Below are positions 27,085-37,801 of a stretch of 64,000 bases of DNA, piece after piece; position 1 is the first letter of the stretch; each line of letters starts with the position of its first letter. The notes under the pieces are model-generated. The model saw nothing but the letters and a program-made list of their open reading frames with translations, did no database searches and was not told the origin of the DNA. The translations under genes and the position numbers were made by a program. This DNA comes from Mesostigma viride (Eukaryota > Streptophyta > Mesostigmatophyceae > Mesostigmatales > Mesostigmataceae), in contig RPFO01000084.1 in NCBI GenBank assembly GCA_009746045.1, positions 1,486,618 to 1,550,617 on the forward strand. The letters run 5' to 3'.

Positions 27085-30000
27085 CAGGACTGTCCTAAAT
27101 GGACAAATCTGTCCTAACCCAAACAAACCACCCGGAGAACCTGGCGAACGGCATCCCTGGTCGCAACTACCTCGCTCTGCTGCTGGACGCCAACGCCACG
27201 CTACCACCGGGTACTGGCGGATGTCAGCACGCCCCCAACGGTACGGTCTCCAATGCCAACACTGAACTTTTTGCTGATTTGCTTACGACATGCGATTTGG
27301 TCACTGCCAACACCCGCTTTCCACATAGTCCAGATGCTTTGGTCACACACACCTCGCCAACTGGCACTGAACGCTGCATTGACTATGTTGTAATGCGCAA
27401 TTAAGCGTCATCAAGGATCTGTATTAGCTGCTCGCTCGCATGTGATCCCCCTGGTGCGCTCCGATCATCGCATCGTCACCGCCCGCATCCGCCTGCGATT
27501 CCCCTCGCCCTTTCGTAAGCACGTGGCACCACCTGATTTGCGCACACTTCAGTTGCTTGAGAAATCTGACGACGCTCTGGAGGACTTCCCTGAAAAACGC
27601 GCCCACAAGCGCGCGGCAGAGGCGTTCGTCGACGCGCTGGACACAGTCCCTGCCAGCCACGCGCAGCTGTTCGCTGCCGGCCCGGTACCGGCCCTTCGGC
27701 ACCTCGCTGACAAGCTGCCCGCGGCCGGGGCCCTGCTGCCCCCCCGCCGCCCGCCCCGCTTCACCAGCCTGCACCGGCTCCCCGCCGTCATCCGGCAGGC
27801 CAGGCAAGCCCTGCGCGACAACAGCGACCCCGCCCGCTACGCCCGCCTCAAAGCCGATTACCACTCGGCCATCCGGCAGGCGACCAACGGAGCAGGAGGA
27901 CCTTCATGTCCGCGAGTACTTCGCCCACCTCAATTAAGGACCAGCACGGCAAGTACGCCTGGACCCGCCTGCGTCACGCCCAACGGCCCGCCGGCGGCGC
28001 GCAGCCGGCCGGCGCCGCGGACGCTCTCTGGCTCACCACCGCAGCAGCTCGACCAGTGGTATTCCTCCCAGTCCCGGCTGCTCGGCGCCCCCCCGCCGCC
28101 TCCGCCGCTTGGCCCTCTGGCGGCCGCACGCCTGGCAGTAGCCGGCCTGCGGACGTCCCTGCGCCGCCCAAGCCGCCCGCCGCTGATCGAGCAGGACTAC
28201 ACGTACCCAGCCCTGACGGAACCCCTGGCCGACCCCAACCAGCTCCCGCGCCCGTTCACCGAGCTCGAGCTGAGCACCGCCGCCAACTGAGCAACTCCGC
28301 TTCTATGCCGCCGTTGGACCTGACCAGCTCCCAGCCCCGGTGATTAAGCTGCATGACGGCGCTCACGGGGTTCCTGCTTGACGTCTGCAACCGGATCCTG
28401 CTTGCCGACGCGCCGCCGATTCCTGAGTGGCAGCACAGCTACCGTATTATGCTGTACAAAAACAAAGGTTCCCCTGACGACCCCGCCAACTACAGAGGAG
28501 TCTGCATCCACTGAGAGCGCCGCATTCAAGTTGTTCATGCGCATGATCCTCAACCGCCTTCGTTCTGCTCTCGACTGTCAGTTGGGGAAAGTCAAATGGG
28601 CTTCCGTCCTGGGCGCAATGTTCACCGTCATGGCCATCTTCGTCGCGCGTCGCCTCTTCGAGGAAATCGCTCTCCTGCAACCTGGTGAGATTGTCAAGTT
28701 TCCCGCCATCCTGATCTTCGTCGACTTCATCAAGGCTTTTGATTCTGTCCTCTGGGACGCTCTATGGGCTGTACTTGCTCGCGCTCGCGTCCCCACTCCC
28801 CTGATTACCGTCATCCGCACGCTGTATGAGGGGTCGACCACTTCGGTGCGCACTCAACACGGCATTACCCCGCCATGCCCACTGCAGACCGGCGTCTGGC
28901 AGGGTTGCGTCCTGTCGCCGTACCTGTTTATTATTGTAGTGGATTATGTTATGCGCCAGGCACGTGCTCGCTTTGCTAGCATTGCAGGCCGTGCCCCTGG
29001 CCTAGCGATCACGAACGAGCTTGGGGAAGGGGGGCCGACTAACAAGCAGAATTTACTAGCTGACCTCATTTATGCCGACGACATCACGCTCATCGAGAAG
29101 CCGGAGTCTGCCCAACTTTGGCTGGACTGCCTGGCGCTCGAGGCTCGGGCGGTTGGTCTAGAAATCAGCCCCAAACTAGGCACGGAGGCCCTGGCCCTCG
29201 GCATGGCAGGGCCCCCACCCACACTCCGCCTCTTATAGCCGATGCCGAGGTCAACTACCCTCCTTCAGGCCGCTTCAAGCTGCTCGGCAGTTGGCTTCCC
29301 AACTGCGAGGACGACATGACGACACGGGCTAGGATCGGCATGGCGTGGGCGCACCTCCATGACCACCGCCGCTGGTGGAGCAACCCCGCCCTACCCCGGA
29401 TCGTCAAGCGTGACCTCTTCAAGGTCGTCATTCTGACGATCCTGACCTACGGCGCCGAGACGTGGGCACTGACGCAGGAGCTGGAGCAACGACTCGACGG
29501 CGCCGTCACCAAGATGCTGCGCAAGGCCCTCAACCTTTTTCTTTGGTTTGCACATTAGTAATGAGGATTTGTACGCTGATTTGCCCTATGTTTCCCACAT
29601 TATTAGGCACAGGCGCCTGGGCCTAGCCGGGCACCTGGCCCGCACAGATCAGGTAGATACCTCAGATAGACTAGCTGGCACCAAGCCCGCCCAGCCTGGG
29701 CGATATGTCCTATCCTGGCGTGCCCCCGGCCGCGCGCGGCAGGGCCACCACCCGTGGACATTTCGTGATAGACTTGGCATGGACATGTGCTACACTAGAC
29801 GTGACGGGCTCACCCCCGGGCAGCCTCCTGGTTTGTCTGTAATATGGAGGCAGATGGTGCGCAAGGATAGATGGCAAGTAGTGATGAAGGAGACCACCCC
29901 CAAGCCTGTGGGGGCTCCGCGTGTGACCAAGTATGGCATTCATAGCGATTCGGGCCGCGGTGCCCACACCCCTGTAACTAGGACCTAGATAGCTTATACC

Positions 30001-30155
30001 ATCCATTCCATAGAATGTTGTTAGATAGATGTAGTATGTAACCGATGTAGATAGACTAGACCGGTAGGACTGTTTGCACCCATCCATCCATCCATCGAGG
30101 TTAATGCTCCGTGACTCCCCAACGGGAGCACGAGTCTAATTAATTAATTAATCCA
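27085..30155 (+). pseudogene. LINE element, second subfamily, near full ORF2 with frameshifts
   Basis: Plus-strand remnant covering most of ORF2. 27,150-27,404: endonuclease part (LALLLDANATLPPGTGG, CIDYVVMRN). 27,442-28,290: VRSDHRIVTARIRLRF then the linker. 28,350-28,515: IMLYKNKGSPDDPANYRGVC, ending in TGA. 28,516-29,238: RT core, with IFVDFIKAFDSVLWDALWAV (motif A), GVWQGCVLSPYLFIIVVDYV (motif B) and LADLIYADDITLIEKPES (YADD at 29,071-29,082). 29,230-29,558: FKLLGSWLPNCEDDMTTRAR, LTYGAETWALTQELEQRLDG. 29,548-29,988: RRLGLAGHLARTDQVDTSDR to the C terminus. The tail has CCATCCATCCATCCATC and ACTCCCCAACGGGAGCACGA followed by AATTAATTAATTAAT. At least four frame breaks; the EN N terminus and ORF1 are missing. 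Not functional. Confidence 0.85.
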
Positions 30156-31746
30156 TTCCATCCCATGTTCCCCTCCCATTGAGGACTTATGCTCACGTGA
30201 CGCAGTCACGTGTCTATTAATGAATTATACCATTAACACAGGTGTTGGCGGCATTACCGTGAAAACCATTTGCGTTCAGTGCCGGTCCGCGGAAAACTCG
30301 GAAAACGCGATCTGCAAATGAATCCAGGCCGGTATCGAACTGGGGACCTCTCGCACCAACTTTCGCTGACTATAGGACGGACGTCTCCGGATCCTAGGGC
30401 ATCGCCAACTTACACCTACAGTCATCCGCAAAAGTTCTCCTTTCCGGGGAGTGATGCAAGCCTTTCGGATTTGGTGCTAGATAAATCATTCGAGATCTGT
30501 GTGTGTAGGAGTACTACACACGTGTCTGCACTCGAGACTTGTTCAGTCTCGAAACGTGAGACGGGCTGAACACGGCTGGAACCTTCTTGAGAAGGGGGCG
30601 TAGCCGGTACTATCGAGATCAGCCAAGCGTATACATTCGTATTCAACCACAATAATGAACAGGTAGGGCGAGCATGCTGTGGCATGCCTCTGGCATGAAG
30701 GAGAAAGGGGGTCTCTGCCCTTTCTTCCTGTTGTGCACATACAGGGATTAAAAGCACTCCCGTGCTCCGTGACTCCCCAACAGGAGCACGAGTTTAATTA
30801 GTTAATTAATTAATGGAAGCCGAGGGGGTAGTGTAGGGGCTATCCTCAGGGGCAATGACCTCCACATGCGAACCATATTGATGACTTGTGATTGCAGGCC
30901 CCCTACAGCTAGGTTTGCAGCCCTCCCCGATCCATTCCATGGCAACTCTGTGACCCAGAACATGCATACACGAGTGCATCAAACAAATCAAGAAACAGCC
31001 AGGCACATACACACCTTTCTTAATCCAGGAAGTCCTGGGTGTTCAAGCGTCCCGCTCCATTCTCTGTCTTGGCTTATTCGTAGCCACCTGACCCGTCTGA
31101 CGAGGGGATGCCTTATGTACAAAGCCCTAGTCCGCAGGATCAATGAGACAACCAGCGCAGGCCAGATATCTGGAGAATCCCACACACCTCCCACATATTG
31201 CAGATGTGCAAGTAGGCCAGATCTAGAATGAATCAGTTCGATCCCCAGCCCTAGCTCGCAAAACCAACAACGAGCTTGGGACCGGCCGGTGCAGCACTGA
31301 AGCTTTTCCCCGGCACCTCTGGCATGGCGTTGGGATGCGTAAAGAGGCCGGCTGGTCGACCTGTCCAGGAGCTAGGATGCGCTGGAACCGTGGACTTAAC
31401 ACCAGAGCAACTGGTGTGAGCGTCCACTACCATTAAGGGCCGGGACCTAAAAAAGATGATATAAGGTCACAGTCAACTGTTTTGCGGGAGGGCAAAGTGA
31501 CCCCAAACCCTCACTAAAGGGAGGTCACCCTCACCAAAGCGTTGCTGACCCCTTCACATCAAACCAGGGCAGCAGCATCACGCGCTTTGGCTGTCTCACT
31601 GACCAGATAGCGGCTGGTTTCCTCATTGGATGGATCACAGTCCATATACTACAATAAACATTAGCAATCTCGGACCCCGGCTCGTTGCGACGCAAAAGTA
31701 GCACAGCAACTATATAACTTGGTGTGCAACTGCTTCTACATTCAGG
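30156..31746. other. No supported gene; small repeat fragments
   Basis: 30,188-30,207 repeats the sequence flanking the Penelope element. 30,331-30,341 (minus) matches a pol III B box with one change (AGTTCGATACC), with no convincing A box or cloverleaf, so at most a tRNA-derived SINE remnant. 30,763-30,815 is a solo tail of the second LINE subfamily. 31,141-31,180 repeats the 3' end of the Penelope element (GAGACAACCAGCGCAGGCCA). The rest shows only short ORFs. Confidence 0.4.
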
Positions 31747-34703
31747 TTAAACAGTTTCCTCGCTCGCCTTTGGCAAGAACTTGATCAGGATCGTGTTCGG
31801 CGTTATCTTGAACGGGTGCTTCTCCACGGCACGCCGCAGCGCGTCCGCCCCATCGGTGAACTCGGTGGGCTCATGGAACAGCAGCCAGAGCAGGTCGTTC
31901 CGGTTCAACTTGACGGGCGGCTGCAGTGATGCCTCCTCGAGCCCTGCTCGCTCCGTCATGGCGCGCAGCTGCGGCCGCCAGCATTCATCACGAGCACGAT
32001 CAAGCACATCAAGCCAGTCAAGCACGATAAGATTAAGCAGTGCCAAGCATGACCAAGCAAGGTAGATAAAGCCCGAATAAGCGTGATACACCCAGTTAGG
32101 CATGATTTAGCACTATCAAGCACGGTGACATTAGAAATGATAACACCGAGTGCAATAAGGGCAAGCACGCTACTAACAAGCACATTCAAGCAATACACAA
32201 TAAGGCAAAATGATCAAGCACGATGAGATCAAGTGCGGCCACAACGGCAACGCCACAAGGGACCCAACCAGGGTTACCATTCGGCATTTGGTACAACCGC
32301 AGGCACGAGCAGCGTTCATAAAAATGCTAACTTCTAGCTAACTACTTAGCTGTTGAGACAGCGGATACCATGCCAAGGGGAGCCTTGTCCGAGCGGCGCA
32401 TTACGCCGACACATTCGAATTGCCCACATCTCTGCCCCGGTGAACTCCAGGTCCGCAAGACCCAACCCGTCACGTGGGCAATGCCCTCACCTAACATGTG
32501 GAGTGTTCAGGGCACCCCCTTCGCAAACTTATCCCATGCGCGTCGCATTGGTAAAAACTTTTCGTCCCATGCGCGTCACATTAACATAAACTCTTTGTCA
32601 CATGAGTGTCACGGTGGTTTTACCTTAACCGTCCAGTTACAGTCTTACCCAATCGTCTTACCTTCCATGTGAAGTTTGCTTCGCTGTATATCCCTCAGGT
32701 GAACCACTACTGGTGCTTTCATGACATCTGTGAGGAGTCCCATTAGAAGTACCCGAGGGGCCACCCTCGCAAAACCTGGCAGTTTCCACGCTCCCAATCG
32801 GAGAATACCGTGCCCAGGAATGCCGAATGCCGTGCATTGAATTTAAACAGCTGTACAGAGCTAAGTGTTCTGATTGGACGGGATGCAGTCTACGTGCAAA
32901 TTATGACTGGACACCATTGAGATGGGTGCTGTTGCCATGCTGACCCACACCATCTTTTCGTGCAAGTGGCAGCATGAATGCGTGGTAGGCGTCCATTAAA
33001 ACAGCGAAAACTTTCATGTTCATAATAACCGATCATGTCACAGTAAAACCCACACACATATATATGTATATATACACGACAAAGTGAAGACCCCGATCTC
33101 ATATATATGCAGGCTAAGCGTGACGGGTAAAACGCGGTGACAAGGAACACCAGCACAAGCTTGCTTAGAACGGGCAGCGAGTGACCTTTGCATACATCCC
33201 GACAGAGCGCGCACGCGGCAGGTTAAGTGAGAGAAAGAAATAGCCCAAGTACCACATAAACCAAATATCTGATGCTGTGTTGACGTCACCGCATCACCTC
33301 CCACCGCCCTTTGCTACATGCACAGCCACAGCCTAGCCAGCCTCGCCAGCCACCTCGTCAACGTGTCCACCAATTGCCACGGCCATCCCCAAACGCCTAC
33401 CTTTCTCCTGCTCGAGGCTAGGGAAACCTGGCCGACGATGGCCAGCAGGACGGCGATGAGGATGAACACCCTGCAGGGCGTGTACAGTGCCACGTAAAGA
33501 CATGCGGATTGATGGTTGTAAGAGCGCTCCCTCATTATGCCCTCAATCACATGGAAGGTAGTGTCACACACAACATTTTCACAATCCACCGCCCTTGCCT
33601 TGCAAAGCCATAGCATGGTGGGCTGCGCCGCGCCTGGGGTAATCGCCTGGAGTGCAGGAAGATCTTGACAGTCATGAAACAAAACCCCACCACGTTAAAA
33701 CATAAGATCACCCCATGACATAACATCAACCCCGGAGTACAAAAATGTATCAAGAGGAAGAACCCACCAACAGGAAGAAGGAAGAACCCACCAACAGGAA
33801 GAACCCACCAACAGGAAGAACCCACCAACAGGAAGAAGGAAGAACCCACCAGTTGGAGTGCAGGAAGATCTTAATCGTGAACTGCGCGTCCGGTCCCCAC
33901 GCGCAGTACTCGTTCTCCACGCCGTCCAGGTTGACCTCGTTCTTGGTGAGGCGCAGGAACACCACCAAAAATAGATTCATCGATGGCACCGCGCTCGTGG
34001 CGAGCGGGCACGTGACAAACTGGCCATAGAACAGCCGCCGCAGCTTTGCGTACGAGAAGTTACCGTTGCGGATCTCATCGCCAAGGTCATAGATTCCCTT
34101 GAGCACGGCTTTCAGCGCGTAGACGGCGGCGGCGACTAAAAATAGCTCGAACGCGATCAGGTAGCCGAACAGGTAGTTTGTGTAGCGGCCGCACTCCTCG
34201 GAGAGCGTGTCGTAGATCGCCCGGGTTATTTTGAGACCGGACGCCTCCGCGATCAGGTCGTAGGGGGGCAGGTCAGAGCAGCGCATGTTCCATTGGGGAG
34301 AGAGGTCGCGCACGATGAGTCGCAGGTCGCAGTCGCCGTCGAACACGGAAGCGGCGGATAGCGTTATGTAGAGGAGGAGCGTGGTCGTGTAGACGAGCAG
34401 GATCTCAAGGCCAATCTCGTAGATGTGGAGCATGCCAGGGAACAGGAACCGGATCCGAAAGTTATAAATAGTGTCGCCCGAGAAGTATTCCTCGGAGGGC
34501 GCGCCGGCAGAATGGACAGTCCCCCGGTCGGGACCGGGGGATGCTGCACCGGCCAGGGACGGCCGGTCCATGGATATGTACATGGATTCCTTGGGCCGGG
34601 GCGTGGACGCAAAGAGGCCTATGTGGCGGTCCTTCGGGGGCACCGTCGGTACGATTCCCATGCTGAAGCCTACGTCGGAGCCGACCTTGTTAGAGCGGCC
34701 CAT
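31747..34703 (-). CDS. Three-exon multipass membrane protein, function unknown
   Basis: Proposed exons (minus): 34,703-33,850, 33,470-33,401 and 31,968-31,747 (stop TAA). Both introns are GT-AG and all phases agree, giving 381 aa. The N terminus is Pro/Ser-rich and probably cytosolic (MGRSNKVGSDVGFSMG). Hydrophobic segments: ILLVYTTTLLLYITLSAASV, YLIAFELFLVAAAVYALKAV, a moderate one (SAVPSMNLFLVVFLRL) and WVFILIAVLLAIVGQV, which spans the exon 1-2 junction. A Cys-bearing loop (CDLRLIVRD, MRCSDLPPYDL, EECGRY) lies between the first two. The last exon is soluble (LNRNDLLWLLFHEPTEFTDG, KITPNTILIKFLPKASEETV). The start could also be upstream, since the frame stays open to 34,766. I do not recognise the family. 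Confidence 0.55.
33745..33850. repeat. Short minisatellite at the 5' end of intron 1
   Basis: Repeats of AGGAAGAACCCACCAAC in 12-18 base spacing, inside the first intron of the membrane-protein gene. The intron is also bracketed near its ends by a 19-base direct repeat (TGGAGTGCAGGAAGATCTT at 33,648-33,666 and 33,855-33,873 approximately). Confidence 0.7.
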
Positions 34704-36006
34704 TAGTGCGCGGTCATGGGCGTGCCAGCCTGTTTGCGGGCAACGCGGCGGTGAGGCCTCGTCCAAAGGTATCAGGCCAGGCGAGCGACCAAGGGTTCAC
34801 GGAGGAGGCTTCCCTGCTTCTTCTTGTAGCCCCGTTAAGCCACGCCATGGGAATGACCGACCTCCCCTTTCAACCAAGTCAGCCAATCAAGCGTTAAATC
34901 AAGGCAAAAGTTTTAATCTGGTAAGGCTGCTTACTGGCAAGGCCTTCGTACTGTTAACTCTCCTGAACTATCTCGTATCATTAACCGCAGAATGCTCAGG
35001 ATATCCATGGGCTATTTGTTACCTGTCCACACTGCAAAGACTCGGTTCCTTATGATCGTGTGAATTTACCACGTCACGTCACGCCAGGCTAATAATATAG
35101 CCGGTAAACCATGACTGTAGCTAGTACTGCGATTAGGAAGGTTTCACGAGCAACGACGAAGAGCTAGGTGGTAGCAGCAGGGGAAGCGGACAAAGTTAAC
35201 TCCCGCGACGCTATTTGTCCATCTACAGAATGGGCACAGTTGCCCGGAGAGTAGAGGCTGTTATTTCCAGCATTTAGACACCATGCAAACGAGGCACATG
35301 CGGTCCTGCAGCCCGCCGTGCGTGCCCATTGAACTGCTTGGCAATGGCTGCCGATTGCAAACGACGCCTCAAGCGTTGACTAAGTGAACTAAAGCTCCGA
35401 TGTCACGATACATCGTGCTTCTAGAAATCAACCATAGTCGTCTCCCTTATAGTCGTGGTGGCAAATTTGCGTCCTACTGCATCCACGCCCCGGTGCCTGT
35501 CCGGTGTCTAAAAATTGGCATCACGTATCGCTCCAGGAACCAAACCAACGTTCCAGGAAACACCACTTCGCAACACGTGGACGACAATCTGCGCCACGTG
35601 TCGACATGCGGCAGTCGAGATGCTCGTCTAAGGTTCGAATGAGCGAGTGCCCTGCAGTCCGCTGCAAGTCTGCAGGCTGCACTCGCTGAACAATGAATGA
35701 AAACAACGATGCGATTAATACGATGATAATTTCATTAACTGAACAACATAAATGCCATCTTTGCCACGTTTATTAGAAAAAGAGTGGCAGGCCTTATCTA
35801 GTCAAAGTCAAAATCGTCGTTCCTAGTTGCATTTTTGTTCCTAGCTGCGTTTTCGTTGGCATCACGACAGGAAGTCTCGGGGACTGAGTTTGCATCACTA
35901 CCTGGTTGGAAACTAGACGTCGTTTTGGCTTTGTGCTAGCCAAGGACGACGACATGGGGGGCTTTATATTTGACTAAAGCATAAGACGCTTCTCTACTTA
36001 ACATAA
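34704..36006. other. Intergenic between divergent genes
   Basis: The minus-strand membrane-protein gene and the plus-strand GET1-like gene diverge here, so promoters for both are expected. I see no clear TATA or other element, and no supported ORF. Confidence 0.4.
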
Positions 36007-37330
36007 ATGGGGAAGATAATAAGTGGGTGTGAGGACGCGGTTACCGTGTTTATTGTCGTCATCGCCGTGGAATACCTGTCCCGTCTGGCAAGATGGTTTC
36101 TACAAAACATCTCGGTGAGTTGTTCCTTCCAGGGCGCTACTCCTTTTAGCGCCTTATGGTTCGGCACGATCATGCCACTGCTGAGACTGTTTTAGTTTTG
36201 GCCCGCTGGGCGAATAAATTGAGATGGATGACTATATTTGAATATCTACGATGCGCAGATGAGTTCGAGTTTATAAGTTTTGGCGGCGTGCGTGCACAAA
36301 GTTCAAGCCTGCGTTGATGGGATTGCGTACTTATCTGCGCGATTCGCCTTGTGGCTGGCCGCCGTGCGACTTTTTGGGACCAGGAGCGGAAGCCGAGCCG
36401 AAAGGAGAGGGAGCTTGCGCGCGAGCTTGCCAAGCTCCGGAGAGAAGCGGCCGCATGTAACAGGTAGGCCCTTGGGAGATCACTCTGCTTGGGGTTCGTT
36501 AGAAATTTTTAGGGAGGTCTGTGTCAACAACCTCTCGGTGCTGCCACTGCAACGGTTATTCATGCAGGGACAATTACAACCTACTTTGAAAACTTGGTTC
36601 TGCTGAAAGCACATGTATCTTCGGTGGAATGCCCTCTTTGATGACGCAGTCGGTGGTGGCGAGCCCAATACCAAGGGATGCGGGACTGCAAGGCCCTGCG
36701 TCCGATCCACGTAGACCTCTAGAAGAGCAGATCATGATATATAAATGCCTGCATGTTAAATAACTACATGCTTTATAATATACCCCACCCTCTGCATGAC
36801 ACATGCAAAAAAAAAAGACATAGCAAGCCATGGCGAGGCATGGCAGTGTGTCAGGAGAACGGCCATGCGAGCGGCCCTCCCTCGCTTAACGCATCATCAC
36901 GTAAGCGCGCATCGCCGTCACACCGGAATCATGGAAGGATCGGGTGGCGGCACATCAGATAGTCAGAATCGTGCACGTATTCGCATTTCAATGTCCATCC
37001 GTGGTCCACTTGAGCCTTTCATGCATACATAATAATGCATATGCAATGGGCGGGGCGGGGCGGGGCGGGGCGGGGCGGGGCGGGGCGGGGCGGGGCGGGG
37101 CGGGGCGGGGCGGGGTGGGGCAATGCACTTGCAATGACGCTGTTTTGCTCGTTTGATGCTCATTTGATGATAAATAAGGCTGTGCGAGTAAATATGGGAT
37201 GGCAGGGGCATTGGCTTGATCGTGGTGGTGTTGGGTTATTGGCCTCGTACCTCACTTCCCCCCTCACAGCCCAGACGCGTGTTGTGTGGTGGCACGTTGG
37301 CCTGCCATCTCCCCCCACCTTACAGCTCAG

Positions 37331-37393
<63 letters not shown>

Positions 37394-37503
37394 GGCTTGT
37401 TGGCCTTCCGTCCTCCCCCCCCGCCGTCACAGCCCTGACTTTTTCGTGCAGCACACAAAGCTTCAGCGCGCCGCCACGGCCAAAGAGAAAGAGTTGGAAG
37501 AAG
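36007..37503 (+). CDS. GET1: GET1/WRB-like receptor subunit, first three exons
   Basis: GET1 (WRB) is the ER-membrane receptor subunit that takes tail-anchored proteins from the GET3 ATPase through a cytosolic coiled coil. Exon 1 (36,007-36,114): MGKIISGCEDAVTVFIVVIA and the rest of a first transmembrane helix, donor GTGAGT. Exon 2 (36,384-36,463): ERKPSRKERELARELAKLRR, the coiled coil, acceptor CCAG, donor GTAGGC. Exon 3 (37,433-37,503): PDFFVQHTKLQRAATAKEKE, matching the conserved block before TM2 in plant GET1 (…FAQ..KL.R.A.AKEKEL), donor GTACAC. Phases 0, 2 and 1 fit exactly and the Ser codon is split AG|C. Exons coding TM2 and TM3 are not found before 37.8 kb, where the 18-kb satellite starts. 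Either intron 3 spans the array or the gene is truncated. Confidence 0.75.
37048..37121. repeat. (GGGGC)n array in GET1 intron 2
   Basis: About 14 copies of GGGGC on the plus strand, a strong G-quadruplex candidate on the coding strand of the intron. Confidence 0.95.
37331..37392. repeat. (GT)n microsatellite in GET1 intron 2
   Basis: Uninterrupted GT dinucleotides, about 30 copies, some 40 bases before the exon 3 acceptor region. Confidence 0.95.
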
Positions 37504-37801
37504 GTACACTAGTGGCAATGGCCCTTGTTAAGAGGACCTGCCGATTTTAATTGCGGCGAAACACTATATTTTATACTATATACTAGGACATTTGTGCTGG
37601 ATCATGGCACCCTGGCACATCAAATCATAACACCCCCGGCCGCGGCCACATGATGGCCAATGGTTTGGCCGGGGCCCTGCCCCGTGTGTTGTTCGTCCGG
37701 TGGATGAGGGGCGCCCCTTGGTGTTGTCGCGGTAGCATCAAGCAGGAAACGCGAGGCATGCAGGGAAAGCGTATCCAGTGAGACAAGTAAATGTGCTGGT
37801 C
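37504..37801. other. Unique DNA between GET1 exon 3 and the satellite
   Basis: No GET1-like coding sequence and no hydrophobic ORF. Contains a GGCCGCGGCC-type GC-rich patch near 37,640. Presumed start of intron 3. Confidence 0.4.

Noticed and set aside
27973-28343. ORFs in the Pro/Ala-rich linker at 27.9-28.3 kb
   Set aside because: Shadow frames of the LINE ORF2 linker in GC-rich DNA.
30290-30420. tRNA gene on the minus strand
   Set aside because: Only a B-box-like AGTTCGATACC is present; no acceptor stem, A box or anticodon arm could be folded.
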